Counted from the first letter of the stretch, positions 20,801 through 30,902 are shown. The stretch: 64,000 bases of DNA from Symsagittifera roscoffensis (GCF_963678635.1 NC_087062.1:80762751-80826750), one strand, 5' to 3'. Translations and numbers: made by a program. The notes: generated from the letters alone by a model not told the origin.

Positions 20801-22244
20801 CGAGACGGAAAAGCAATTAGAATCGATGAAATATCGTTTGACTCAAGAGAATGGCTGGTGGCCATTTTTGACACCCAGGCTGGAGAACGCCACGAACAAG
20901 ACAAGGGAGGAAGCACCACCCCTCGTGAAACAAGTCTGGAGTTTTCTGGAGAAACAACTGGAGCTGGCCGAAACAAGAGACATGACGGTGGCTAGATTTG
21001 TCTCGGCCGCCAATGAAGTGACGATTGGAGGGTTCTGGAGAGAGCACGCCAAAGGCGAATTGAAGACTAGGAGGGATTACGAGATTCTCAAGTTCTTGAG
21101 TCCTTGCTGGGAGAAGGAATTCTTGGCAGGAATATTCGGTACCACGGCGACTATCTTTGGAGCCTTCGTGCAGGAGATACTGGGCATGCCCATCAGCCTG
21201 CTCTTGGCCCTGTATTTGGTCTACCCCAGATACTTGTTCAACATGGGCCCAGCATACATGTTTAGTCGAGGAGTGGAGACACTTCGAGTTGATGGGTACC
21301 TGGCACTAGTACTCTTGACCCATGGGGAATTGGTGCCGTTTCATCGATTAATGGAATATGGAGAGCCTCTGTCTATGGGGAGAGTCCACACGAGCATTGA
21401 AACCAGCTCCTACAAGTGTGCCGCAGGGTTGAAGACGTTGCTAGTACAATACCTCATGATGCAAAATCGGCACATGACGGGTGAAGATGAGAATCCAACT
21501 TCGAGAGAAGAATGGAAGAAGACGAACAGAGGGATGCCTCTGCTGACGGACTTATGCCTGGCAATGAGGTCGGACCCAATGGGGATAATCCGGGGCCTAG
21601 AGGAGGTGGTGACCTGCATTTATGGTCCAGCAGTGACGTACGCGTTCCCAGACCCCCTGGTGACAACGTATCGTCATTCTGTAACGCACTTGAGTCTTAT
21701 CAGTATACTGGATGGGACGGCGTTAAATTGGTGTCAGCAGGAGGTGCTCAGAGGGCGAATGAGCAACACGGTACTCTTTGGAAAGGTGAAAGATGCCGAG
21801 CTAATAGTGTACAACTTCAGGGGGCAAATGCAATGTAGAATGGGAGGCAAGCGAGAGGGTCCCATCGAAATGTATCCCAAATTCTGGAACTTGAACCCAT
21901 TGACGGCGGACGGACGAGAAATCTTGAGAATTCCTGCCTGGAAGGAGTGCTTCGCACTGGTGAAGAGGGAGCTGGAGACCATAATGGAGAAAGAAATCCT
22001 CCCAGCCACCATGCCTGAGTTACCAATAGTCAGGAGGATGACCTTAGGAATGAACAGTCCCTTGGTAGTTCCCTCCATAATGGCGAGGATTACGACGGAG
22101 GAAACGCAGAAGGATTTCACTGATGGCTGGGACCCCCTGTTCATCGGCTACACGGCGGCGGTCTACTTCCATACCAGCGAGATGAAGGTAAATTCGTGGA
22201 CGACGCAAGCGAAAAAGAGTAGAGGTTCACAGCCCCCCGGATAA
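17862..22244 (+). CDS. ORF5: large protein with coiled coil and SGNH/GDSL-hydrolase-like modules, copy A
   Basis: 1460 codons from an ATG in good context; a TGA at 17844 closes the frame upstream. Residues about 40-130 form a charged coiled coil with LDRDQAK-type 7-8 residue repeats. About 305-480 look like an SGNH hydrolase: GDSL (311-314, nucleophile S313), GTND (360-363) and D-A-I-H (456-459). About 730-900 show a second, weaker module (GSDF near 738, GMND near 787) lacking a clear DxxH. Residues about 1087-1126 are hydrophobic, but there is no signal peptide. The C-terminal third is unrecognised. SGNH enzymes cleave esters of lipids or sugars; the substrate here is unknown. It ends in TAA, with ORF6 following in the same frame. 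In copy B the DAIH reads DGIH. Confidence 0.8.
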   Translation: MAQGEFPLPTRPTVRSTSQSSSRVPSMSRTQQTTEAYPDLGVLKKELEKTQKERNKANLDRDQAKLDREKVQLERDQAVNERDQTLRLLEMQKAEHQQELRVRENAANRDQLRSELDRIEQRQRELDAQKGARPKERVVTSSRPESRMEVDEAPRARARFNLDREAREHMSEGLEVWIPNDATSSLRSLETQPIRPLMDVELPGYTPTSTSSDSQVSGGSSRLKRLGERLRQKSRESSARPELPPTWREQPVRSVVISSYKKNTEGRYHRHNRLDWSAEQKARRDCFHDAAWVQYLAPPRVPEGAVHLIVGDSLVRVLTRIRSHWQTGILSFAGAATPQMLATLDMLGMTKVYTVTLMVGTNDVSRGEARKITRLHDKVSCLLEELRIQMDPILLTICTVPYNMMFDQHALEMNEKVRNLNKVIRDIHRKSVLPVRLLDVAERMEKEGFPEDTSSDAIHFDRPRGAEWLNDVFQEHINALEADLLETAQFTLGPPPNPPFLASRALSGRLGPRVDTRDSSRSSQTRLQSATPMESEEVTSSTPPSSAISSVVVAESKREKKSMETARLRYPEKVKELDLESLECRRELAETLGIERVSHEDLNRHHCVDWLKGHEAHFSRAKLMETTDLTGIPTKAIMGPINYRPLKLLGSPGLIAEPPKHRTSIARIRLATPAQLKVVDKLLNPGETGLPDAAYEGSKLAEDPRYGKPCGSTQLAKTLAVYDRADPAAARVVIVAGSDFEGTSPKLFWPETLIYSLPGAELNQMLTLVVAIKSEMPCKPELLLFAGMNDHLHAMGFLEQLKGDEIPTSRKIWEAIQALFAAMNEVQENVVSRFGSKTKVVFTTSPGYANMPPALQFVYAVLILIAEGNEWRILMAAPNRELEPSNLRLRKSELAAAWADISHALRGFYGLADILIVLDEVLLLEISNFARQLKFSPVIGDDHPAICKLTASLWFRSMDVKITNSTSKSRGPSNERRNVAETEKQLESMKYRLTQENGWWPFLTPRLENATNKTREEAPPLVKQVWSFLEKQLELAETRDMTVARFVSAANEVTIGGFWREHAKGELKTRRDYEILKFLSPCWEKEFLAGIFGTTATIFGAFVQEILGMPISLLLALYLVYPRYLFNMGPAYMFSRGVETLRVDGYLALVLLTHGELVPFHRLMEYGEPLSMGRVHTSIETSSYKCAAGLKTLLVQYLMMQNRHMTGEDENPTSREEWKKTNRGMPLLTDLCLAMRSDPMGIIRGLEEVVTCIYGPAVTYAFPDPLVTTYRHSVTHLSLISILDGTALNWCQQEVLRGRMSNTVLFGKVKDAELIVYNFRGQMQCRMGGKREGPIEMYPKFWNLNPLTADGREILRIPAWKECFALVKRELETIMEKEILPATMPELPIVRRMTLGMNSPLVVPSIMARITTEETQKDFTDGWDPLFIGYTAAVYFHTSEMKVNSWTTQAKKSRGSQPPG

Positions 22245-25200
22245 GAGGTGCGGAAGGTCTTGAGAACTCTAGAGAAGGAGGGACTTGAGAACATGCTACC
22301 CATATGGGATGATGGCAGGATGATCGTGATGGAGGGGCACGTCGCATTGGTGGACGACATGAAATTTGCCACGAGAAAATATAAGGCACCCTATGGCTTG
22401 GAACAGGTGGAAATAAGACAGGAGGGAACAGAACTAGATGCAGCAGGTCAATTGCATGTAGCACTGACGGAATACAAAAAGCTGGATCCTACGACACCAT
22501 CACCACTGTCCGTGGACACGCCTGGAGACAAGAGGAGTGGACCCGTCGAGGACCGATTTAAGAAAATTCTCGAGAGAAGGAGACATGAGTCAGAAGAAGA
22601 GAGTATGGATGAAACTCTCAGTGAAGCCGGTGAAGACATGGAAGTGGGGAATACGCCTGAACCAGGGCCATCAGGGGAGGAGCTCACCACTCAAGAGCTG
22701 TTGAAAGACTTGAGCGAGGAGAATTGGGCAGATACTGCCACACCACCCCTGATTCCGTCCCCCCGGAAGGATCTGGAATTGCCATTGGCAAGTGAGACCT
22801 TCAATATGGGGATGATACTCTTGAGCTCGGAGGAAAGGGAAAAGAACACTTTCGAAGGGAACAGGGACATATTCCTGGGATCACTGAAGGACGATGCTTG
22901 GCAGGAGTTCTTGGAAGAACTCAATCAAGAAGTGGGCAGCGAGACGACGCTGGACAAATTCAAGGAGGAACTGTGGGACACAGTCGTAAGATTTGGAGAA
23001 CCGCTTCTGATAGGAACGGGCCTGGATGAGAAGGCGAGAAAAGAGCTACTGAGCAAGCTGGTAGAGCTGAGGAATTCACGATCGAAGACTAGAGAAGAAA
23101 AATGTGAGGACAGCTCTACTCGGAGACAAAAAGCTGTAGATAAAATGGTTGATGATATAAAAAGGGATAAGGTTGGGACTAGTAATATGATTCAAAGTAC
23201 TAATATCCTTAAGGCTCGAGCAGGGGGGAGGCAAGAGTTGGAAGGAGTGGATGGAGAGGTCGAATCAGTGATGGTAGCCACAACACCCTCAAGTAGAGAT
23301 GTGAAGACTCGCAAGAGGAAGAGAGAAGTGGAAGGATTGGGTAGTCCTTCAGTGGATGCTGTTTCGGAAAGAAACTTGAGAGAGACGGCGCCCATGGTTT
23401 TGGCTCGATGCAAGACGGCGGCATACAAGAGCAGCTCGGAGCTCAGAAGACCACTTGAAGTAGAGAGGGAAATAGAGGTTTCCACCAGTTCGACATCGGA
23501 GGAAGACTTCAAGCCTCAGAAGATAAACGTGAAGATAGGTTCAACGAACGGACAGACATGGGAAGTAGATGTCGGCAAAGAATGGATCTCGAAGGCACAC
23601 CAGGCCACGGGCAAGCGAGTGACAAGTGATCCATTGGAAAGGAACAAGACGAGGAACACCTCCCGGACGTGGTGGGTGGCCCTTGAAACATTGAAAGAAA
23701 TGGAGGACTGCTGGAAGAAGTTGGACAGTGGAGTAGCTCACAAGCGACGCAATTGGGCCACCCAGCAAAAGGCCGAGGTTAATAGAATAGAAATGGCAAA
23801 TCATCTGAAGAGGTCCTGGCAGAGTTTGTTGAAGGATCATTTTGAAGAATCAATGAGGACACCCTCATCAGCACCACCATTAATGGCGAATCCCTTCGTT
23901 AGAACTGCAGGACAATTAATGTTCACCTGGAGTCTGGTGGGGATAGAGTTGGAAACACTGACCTCGTATGACAGGCTGAAGTTGGGAAGCAAGAAGCTAG
24001 ATGTGTATCAGGCACTGATGCAACACGTAGCCAGGGACAACTCAGGCTTGAGCCTGGCCAGAAGAAAGGATGCCACGTGTTTCTTGAGATGGATAATATC
24101 GATGATGTCTGATAGCACCATCTTGGCATGCCAACAGAGAGCAAGCGTAAGCAAAACCATGGAAAAAAGAGTCTCAACGGTCATCTTGAACGTGTATCAG
24201 AGCACAGGAATAGAAAAGGAAGAGGGTTCCAGACTATCCCTAGAGAACCATAGGAAGCTAGACGAGGTACGGAGGTTTTATAATAAGAAGTTCGAAGAAG
24301 AACATGATGTTCACCGTAACCTGGCCTCGTCAGAGCAGTACTCGAGAATCAGCGAGAAGGGGGAATACCAATATGTGTCTGGAGTGATGGGAATGGCCTA
24401 CAACCCCTTCTTAGACTCGGAAGCTGGAGGCGCCCACAGGAACCATGAGATAGCGGAGCTACTGAAGTTTTGGACAGAAAGAATAATGGAAATAGACGCG
24501 GTGGAAAAAGAGGGGCCGAGCCTGGGCCTGATTCTTGAGAAAACACCAGAGGTGGTGAGCATACCGCGTTCAAACAAGAGAGTTGAAGTGAACATGGGCG
24601 ATGGAAATGGCTTGTTAACCACGAACTTGGGAGTGGTATGGAAGCTATTAAGACCCTCCTGGTGTCCACATCCCCACGCGAGTCTGATCGAGGAAACCAC
24701 CGAGCGAGTGAGGTTAGCACCAACGGAAGATGAAGATCTGGCAAAGTTGAGTGTGCTGCATAAGCTAATTTCACCTCAGATGCAAGAGCCAAGCGAAAAG
24801 ACTAGTAATCCCGGGTCAGCAAAGAAATTGGAGCCGGGTAGCTGTCTGGATTCGACGTGTGGAAACGGAGAGCACACCTGCGATGGACGGTCATGCGTTA
24901 GAATACTGTCATTTCAAAAAGAAGACCTGGTCACTTTGTTCGAAGACATAACAGAAAGGGAGAAAAGTGAAGTGCAAATAGTAGCGGAGTGTTACGCGAG
25001 AACCACGGTGAATATAGCGACAGCTCTCGGATTCTTCTCGAGAATGTGTAGTCTGCAGTCACTGGAAAGACTAGAATCTGAACATCATTTAGTGACGGCG
25101 TTGAGTGTAGAATCATGGCCCGGGGTGTTGCAGGTGACTCAAAAACACATCCGGAGCTGGAAGGTTAGTCTCGAGGCGGAAATGGGATTTCCCATGAGCG

Positions 25201-26429
25201 AAGCTTATGGCTTGCCATTGAACGCGAAATCGCTGATAGGGTCAATGATGGCCAACTTGTGCGGAAGTCACTACCCACTGCACATGGTGATGGTGGAAGC
25301 ATCCAGCCAGCGAGTACTGGTGGACAAGGCCTTCTCGGTGCCCAAGTGCGTGAGGCTGGCTCGGGCATCGCATCACTCGCATAAGCTGTTGAGGAAAATC
25401 AGAGGGACAGTGCCGAAGGAGTTGAGAGATGACTTGAGTGAAATCTGGGGAGAAGAACTTTTGAAGTTGGAAAGTGAGAACACGAGCGATCACGAGAGAC
25501 AAAACGTGATCGGAAAACCTGTGGGAAGTGCTCCAAACCTGGAAGATAACGACACGATGCATGAGAAAATGATGGAGCTTGAGCCTCTCTTGGAAGCCTC
25601 GGGGGAGCGTAACCTCAGGAGCATTGAAATCACCCATGGAGAATGCCCATGCCACTGTTTAGCGCAAACGGTGTGGTATCCAGATCACAAGAACCTTTGC
25701 CTGGTGTGGGATATGGAAGAAATCCGGTCGATCGGACTACCGGATCACCGACAGAAGGTGACGATCTTGGTAGTGAGTACGATCTTGGCTCTGAGATGGA
25801 TAGAAGAGAATATAACGAAGTATCGGGAAGCGGGGACGCCAACGGCAGAGTCAATATACGCGATAGACTACAGTTGGAGACTCGAGTTGTTTGAGACTGC
25901 GTGCAAGGTATTCGCCATACCAACGGAAGTCAGACATGTCTGGAGCCGTTTGAGGTACTTCCCATGGTTTCGGGCGACGCTGACGTCCTGGTTGTACATG
26001 ACAACGAAAGATCACATGAGAAAACATCAAAAGGAGTATCGACAGTTCCAGGCCGAGATTGGGCTGGAAGCTTTCAAGAGACCCCTGTTAACCCATCGTA
26101 ATGCAATCACGACAGGATGGAAGAGAGTGGGTAAAATGTCTAGAGACAATACCAAGGCGAGGGAATCGATACTAGAGGAGGACCTGGCGAAGAACGTGAG
26201 CTTGAGCCTGCACAACTCCTTTTGTTTGAACCGGGAATCTAGGGTGAAGGCACTATCCAACCAAGCAAAGAGGTTGCAAGAGCAAAGAGAATGGATGCGA
26301 TCCTACGAGCAGCTGAAGGCTTGGGAGGAGATTGTGATTACCTCCGATGATGAAGAGGAACTGTTGAGACAGTTTGCCGTATCTAGTACTTCAGGGTGCA
26401 GTACCTCCAAGGCGAAGAGTGCGAGATGA
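22245..26429 (+). CDS. ORF6: giant protein of unknown family, copy A
   Basis: The frame runs on from the ORF5 TAA. The first in-frame ATG is 22293, so it is made either by readthrough as an ORF5-6 fusion or by internal start. Counting from 22248: an acidic, mostly disordered N-terminal part to about 430, a long helical middle, a cysteine cluster at about 865-885 (SCLDSTCGNGEHTCDGRSC, a possible zinc site), and a C-terminal region (about 1027-1370). The latter has PCHCLAQT, MPWL-like YFPWF, THRN and LHNSFCLNRE, and also occurs, diverged, on the minus strand at 53456-54495. That second case shows the region is an old, conserved domain. No signal peptide or clear membrane span. Function unknown. 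Confidence 0.78.
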   Translation, partial: EVRKVLRTLEKEGLENMLPIWDDGRMIVMEGHVALVDDMKFATRKYKAPYGLEQVEIRQEGTELDAAGQLHVALTEYKKLDPTTPSPLSVDTPGDKRSGPVEDRFKKILERRRHESEEESMDETLSEAGEDMEVGNTPEPGPSGEELTTQELLKDLSEENWADTATPPLIPSPRKDLELPLASETFNMGMILLSSEEREKNTFEGNRDIFLGSLKDDAWQEFLEELNQEVGSETTLDKFKEELWDTVVRFGEPLLIGTGLDEKARKELLSKLVELRNSRSKTREEKCEDSSTRRQKAVDKMVDDIKRDKVGTSNMIQSTNILKARAGGRQELEGVDGEVESVMVATTPSSRDVKTRKRKREVEGLGSPSVDAVSERNLRETAPMVLARCKTAAYKSSSELRRPLEVEREIEVSTSSTSEEDFKPQKINVKIGSTNGQTWEVDVGKEWISKAHQATGKRVTSDPLERNKTRNTSRTWWVALETLKEMEDCWKKLDSGVAHKRRNWATQQKAEVNRIEMANHLKRSWQSLLKDHFEESMRTPSSAPPLMANPFVRTAGQLMFTWSLVGIELETLTSYDRLKLGSKKLDVYQALMQHVARDNSGLSLARRKDATCFLRWIISMMSDSTILACQQRASVSKTMEKRVSTVILNVYQSTGIEKEEGSRLSLENHRKLDEVRRFYNKKFEEEHDVHRNLASSEQYSRISEKGEYQYVSGVMGMAYNPFLDSEAGGAHRNHEIAELLKFWTERIMEIDAVEKEGPSLGLILEKTPEVVSIPRSNKRVEVNMGDGNGLLTTNLGVVWKLLRPSWCPHPHASLIEETTERVRLAPTEDEDLAKLSVLHKLISPQMQEPSEKTSNPGSAKKLEPGSCLDSTCGNGEHTCDGRSCVRILSFQKEDLVTLFEDITEREKSEVQIVAECYARTTVNIATALGFFSRMCSLQSLERLESEHHLVTALSVESWPGVLQVTQKHIRSWKVSLEAEMGFPMSEAYGLPLNAKSLIGSMMANLCGSHYPLHMVMVEASSQRVLVDKAFSVPKCVRLARASHHSHKLLRKIRGTVPKELRDDLSEIWGEELLKLESENTSDHERQNVIGKPVGSAPNLEDNDTMHEKMMELEPLLEASGERNLRSIEITHGECPCHCLAQTVWYPDHKNLCLVWDMEEIRSIGLPDHRQKVTILVVSTILALRWIEENITKYREAGTPTAESIYAIDYSWRLELFETACKVFAIPTEVRHVWSRLRYFPWFRATLTSWLYMTTKDHMRKHQKEYRQFQAEIGLEAFKRPLLTHRNAITTGWKRVGKMSRDNTKARESILEEDLAKNVSLSLHNSFCLNRESRVKALSNQAKRLQEQREWMRSYEQLKAWEEIVITSDDEEELLRQFAVSSTSGCSTSKAKSAR

Positions 26430-26858
26430 GCAGGTGGCTCGAATGGATCTTGAGTCTTGAGAGGGAAAGGGGGGCTTGAGCGTGGATCCGGGTGAAACTT
26501 GGATTCACGAAAAAGAAGTTTTAACAAAGCAAATATTGTTATTAATATACTATATTTATTATATAAATCAAAATGCTGCATGACAATTTCCTGATTGAAT
26601 AGGACAAAAGAAATTTTAAATGATTGGCTCGGAAAGCAAGAATTCAAGGGTGCAGGTGTGTGCAGATTTTGATTGCTGTTTAGCGATAGTGTGAAAATTT
26701 TACATGGCTGTGAATTTTGGGGTGTAGATAAGCTTAAGTCTGCTGCAAACTTCTGTAAATGACCACTGGCACTGTATCTTGAGTAACACTCGGTTTTCTG
26801 GGACTCACTGGCAGAAGACAGCACGCGATGAGGACATCGATCTCGAGTCCGGGGAGTA
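26430..26858 (+). promoter_or_regulatory. 3' untranslated region and polypurine tract, copy A
   Basis: Non-coding on the plus strand. GAGAGGGAAAGGGGGGCTTGAG at 26459-26480 is a strong purine run well upstream. The tract next to the LTR is GGGGAG (26851-26856) within TCCGGGGAGTA, directly before TGTG. The purine run next to the LTR is the likely plus-strand primer; the upstream one may be a second start. The AT-rich part between them (26500-26600) has no feature I can name. A 219-codon antisense frame crosses this region. Confidence 0.65.
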
Positions 26859-27763
26859 TGTGCCAGTCGGTCATATTCGGAAGTTTGACCTTGAGAGAAG
26901 CAAAAAACACTTGATTTTGGAGTGAAATTTAGTTTTTCAAAATTTCGAATGGAACCTGTCATGCACGATTTTCTCGCGATAACTGAAAATCAGAAAAGAG
27001 AAGTCAGAACGATCGAGTGACAATCGCGGGAAAGTTGCTAGAAAAATCAGTGGGAAATTGCTATTCGCAATTTCAGTAGCAATAATAATCGAGAGTAGAG
27101 CTGTCCCATCTGAAACAGAGACGAGCGCATTCCCACGAACTGGATTGTTGTGACTGGAGTACTATTATTAACTGGACCAGAGTGAACCTTCGGTGGAAAG
27201 GTGGACAGCTGGAGTGTCCCAATGGTTCACGAGAACTCACAGTCTAGAGTACAAACTTGTTCTTGTTATTGAAACTGACTAACATTAAACTCATTTTAGT
27301 TACTTTATTGATTCTTGAGTTGCTTACCGACTTATTTACTTCCTGGTTCTTGAGCGTGCTACAATGTGAGTACTAATTTAAATTTCTAGAGTGTGTTTTA
27401 TAATTGTTATGTTGAGGTAAGGCGAGTTTTAGGTTGATCCATCTGAAATGGATCAAAGTTCCACTGTCTAATAAAAAGTAACTTAACGGATTGTTCCAAC
27501 CCGGTTTTTAACGGCGTTCATGTATTTTGGGTATCTAGAGACCTAAGTATGGGGACGTTTCTAATTCTAGAGTGGGGGGATATTTTAGTAGTAGCCTTTA
27601 AGCTGTAACGGGTCGTAGTCTCATGTCACAAACGAACCGAACTGGCTCCGACCGTTCTTGAGGTAGAAAAACACAAGAGATGGTGTCCCTGACCCTTGAG
27701 CCAGTGGTTATAGGGCCTATTTTTCTTAATCCTCATGTGTGACTGCAGTAGACGAATGTTACA
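26859..27763 (+). repeat. LTR 2 (905 bp, shared by copies A and B)
   Basis: It is identical in length to LTR 1; by eye I see one substitution (T at 27730 where the others have G). It serves as 3' LTR of copy A and 5' LTR of copy B. The AATAAA signal is at 27470-27475. The sequence to its left is the end of body A, including the polypurine tract, and to its right the primer binding site of copy B. Confidence 0.92.
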
Positions 27764-27774
27764 TAGTGTTTTTA

Positions 27775-27789
27775 TGGCGCTCCTGGGTG
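27775..27789 (+). promoter_or_regulatory. Primer binding site, copy B
   Basis: The same 15 bases as in copy A lie 11 bases after LTR 2 and are unchanged, as expected for a copy still able to prime reverse transcription. Confidence 0.7.
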
Positions 27790-28267
27790 TTTACGACATC
27801 AAGACTACGGAGTCGAACCCACTTGAGACAGCTTCGGGCTGAATGCCCATTCTAGAGTACCGGTGGTACGGTTCGACAGGGACGTGCAAACCTTCCGGTT
27901 GTACCGTGATAGCTTTTTAAGAAAACTCGAGAAAATTTCCTGGTACGCTCTCCGAACGAGGCTTAGCTAACCGAGTAAAGGGGGGCAACTAGGGGGACAA
28001 AAACACGAGCAAAAAGACAAAAAGCAAAACAAAAACCAAAAAAGAATAGAAAAAGGAACAAAAACCATAAAACGAAAAAAGACAGTGACTTTGACACCAG
28101 ATTAGTTGGATCAAACCTTTATATTAATTAAATAGTATACCCATACTGTTTTACAAGTTCGATCGTTTCGATCAACCTAGCAATTAAACCCAGTAACCTC
28201 AATAAAGAGCCCGAGTGTGGGGCGTTGTCAAGGGTTTTTAGATAGCTTGGAACTTAGCTGGACAACA

Positions 28268-28457
28268 AGGAGACTTGACTGGAAGAGGTGACCAGCTGAG
28301 TGGGAAAGTGGTTCAGGAGCACTTGAGCTGAACCAATAGGAGACTTGACTGGAAGAGGTGACCAGCCGAGTGGGAAAGTGGTTCAGGAGCACTTGAGCTG
28401 AACCAATAGGAGACTGGACTGGAACAGGTGACCAGTCGAGTGGGAAAGCAGCCAAGA
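28268..28457 (+). repeat. 70-bp direct repeats, leader copy B
   Basis: The same 2.7-unit array as in copy A, with no visible change in unit number (offset 22007). Confidence 0.9.
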
Positions 28458-29318
28458 AGGATTTGGCAATTCTCGAGTTCTCAAGTTGGGCAGAACGGGT
28501 ATCGTTAAAATCCACATTACATTATAGGAGATAAGTGTAAAATAGGATAAGCGACATCCCCCGGTTTTGAGGAACGTTTTTACTTGAGCAGGCCTGGAGA
28601 CAGGTCTACGGTTTTCTCTTGAGAGGTTAAGCACCCGGCGCTTAAGGTAATTTTAGGCTTAAGAAGGGGGGCTAAAAAGGGGGGAGGTTAGAAGGGGGGC
28701 TGGTTAAGTTAGAGGTTGGCGGTTGTAAATTGTAAAAAGGGGGAAATTAGAGTAACTAATTAGTCGACATCGTTGATTTAGTTACATTAGTCATTTACAC
28801 GCGTTGGTCATAGGAAGCGGATATCCAAAATTGGAATTAGGTTAAGGTAGGTACCCTGGTCGGATCGGTAGGGGGGAACGGACATAGACAGTTTTTGTGA
28901 TACCCCATAAGATCGCTAGCAGGGGGGAAGGAAACGCGTGGCAATTAGGTTCAAGACATTTTTTTCGATAAACGGTAGACATTTGTCACCTTTGAATTTT
29001 AGGTGGGCTCATCTTTCTGTTTTTATTACTTTTTCTTGCTTAGATTTTTGTTGCATTTTGGTGAGGATTTGTGTTAAAATTTTGTACGAACAGGTGATCA
29101 CAAGATACCTGCGCACAGGTTTTGGTCTCAAGTTACTTGGAACATTGAAATAGAGGTAGCCAAAAAGAGAAATAAGAAAAAGGGGGGTCAGCATTTGGTT
29201 TTTAAGAGAGGATTTTGGGAAAATTTTACTAGAGCTTGAGTGGTGGTACAAGGTACGGCGAATCAAGAAGTCCCCATAACGAAGAGGAAAGAAGTCCCAC
29301 CACCCAGACACTTGTCAA

Positions 29319-30010
29319 CAGTCTTGGGACACTGCCGAAGAAGTCTTAGGACAGAGCAGTCTGGGGACAGTCTTGGGACAGTACAGTCTTGGGACAGTGG
29401 TCTTGGGACAGGGTCTTGGGACAGGGTCTTGGGACAAGGGTCTTGGGACAGGGTCTTGGGACAAGGTCTTGGGACAAGGGTCTTGGGACAGGGTCTTGGA
29501 ACAGGGTCTTGGGACAAGGTCTTGGGACAGGGTCTTGGGACAAGGTCTTGGGACGGGGTCTTGGGACAAAGTCTTGGGACAAGGGTCTTGGGACAGGGTC
29601 TTGGGACAGGGTCTTGGGACAAGGTCTTGGGACAGGGTCTTGGGACAAGGTCTTGGGACAGGGTCTTGGGACAAGGTCTTGGGACAAGGTCTTGGGACAA
29701 GGGTCTTGGAACAGGGTCTTGGGACAGGGTCTTGGGACAGGGTCTTGGGACAGGGTCTTGGGACACTAGTCTTGGGACAGTAGTCTTGGGACAGTAGTCT
29801 TGGGACACTAGTCTTGGGACACTAGTCTTGGGACACTAATCTTGGGACAGTAGTCTTGGGACACTAGCCTTGGGACAGTAGTCTTGGACAAGAGTCTTGG
29901 GACACGGCCGGAAAGTACTGGGACGGTACCGAACAGTCTTGGGACAGGAGAAAGAAGCCTGGGACGGTACAAAGAAGAGTAGGGATAGCAATTGGAAGTC
30001 TTGGGACAGT
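29319..30010 (+). repeat. G-rich 13/14-bp minisatellite, copy B
   Basis: Same array as in copy A but 13 bp longer: coordinates shift from offset 22007 before the array to 22020 after it, i.e. one extra 13-bp unit. The variant tail units and isolated units are preserved. Confidence 0.92.
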
Positions 30011-30269
30011 ATAAATATTGAAGTAAAATTACAAGAAGTGTTTTAAGACAGAATTAAGGTAGAACAAGACTAATTGGAACCAGGTACGGTTGAGACCACA
30101 AATAAGGAAAGTTTCTCGAAAAGTTAATAAAGAGAACTGAAACAGGGTTTTCACCACGTTGTATATTTTTTTTTAAAGAAATTTTTTTTTCCTCTCGAAA
30201 GATTTTATTCTTAGAATAGGATTGTGTATATAGTAAAATTGTAAATAAGAGCAATTGTAAATAGAAATA

Positions 30270-30902
30270 ATGAGGCGGAGCAGGGTACCAGTAGCTGAAA
30301 AAAGACCTACCGAAGCAAAGTATAATTCGTCATCAATGGGTCCGAAGATAACAAAGAAGAGCTTTTCAGTTAATATGGTCAGCACAAGGAGTACAACGGA
30401 GAGAGCAAGAGAGGGCATGGAAGGGGAACGAGTAGAACCCACCATCGAGATTGATCTAGAGGCACCTGATCAAAGTGTTGATGAAACAAGGAAAATAGCG
30501 ACGGAGTCAACTCCAATGCCCAATGCAGAAGAACCAAACTCGAAACCCATAGAATTCTCACCAATAGACAACGTGGAAGATGCAACAGGCAACGCCGAAG
30601 AAACGGTGAAAGAAGACTCTCAAGTAAAAAAGACATCTTTTACAGAAAGGTTGGCGATGATGGTCGGAATAAAAACGAAAGAGAACGTGACTGAAGAAAC
30701 AAAAGCTGAAAGAGCGCGAACATTTGGAACAGTGAGCACGAAGACGGCAGAAGCCAATCCGAGAGAGGAACAAACTAGAGCAGAAGCGACGGCCGAAGAA
30801 AAACCGACGGCTGACCATGAAGAGGCTACTCTTGAGCTAGGTGACTTGATGGCGAAACTGAATCAGATCAACAAAAAGCTGAAGCACAGCGAAGAGGACT
30901 GA
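30270..30902 (+). CDS. ORF1: Gag-region N-terminal protein, copy B
   Basis: Counterpart of the 8250 ORF, with the same ATG, length and TGA stop followed by in-frame gag. Visible amino-acid differences are AEEP for AEET, TEET for TEEP and TKTAEA for TKTTEA. That all three are single-base changes and the stop is unchanged suggests the TGA is a normal part of the element. Confidence 0.75.
   Translation: MRRSRVPVAEKRPTEAKYNSSSMGPKITKKSFSVNMVSTRSTTERAREGMEGERVEPTIEIDLEAPDQSVDETRKIATESTPMPNAEEPNSKPIEFSPIDNVEDATGNAEETVKEDSQVKKTSFTERLAMMVGIKTKENVTEETKAERARTFGTVSTKTAEANPREEQTRAEATAEEKPTADHEEATLELGDLMAKLNQINKKLKHSEED

Larger units (their letters stand above)
27764..30269 (+). other. Long leader of copy B
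   Basis: Same contents and order as the copy A leader (primer site, A-rich stretch, 70-bp repeats, splice-acceptor-like CTTAG ending at 29043, minisatellite, AT-rich end). One substitution seen near 30145. No gene is supported here. Confidence 0.6.

Noticed and set aside
21115-21245. Envelope transmembrane anchor in ORF5
   Set aside because: One hydrophobic stretch only, in the middle third, with no signal peptide, no glycosylation-rich ectodomain and no furin-like site.
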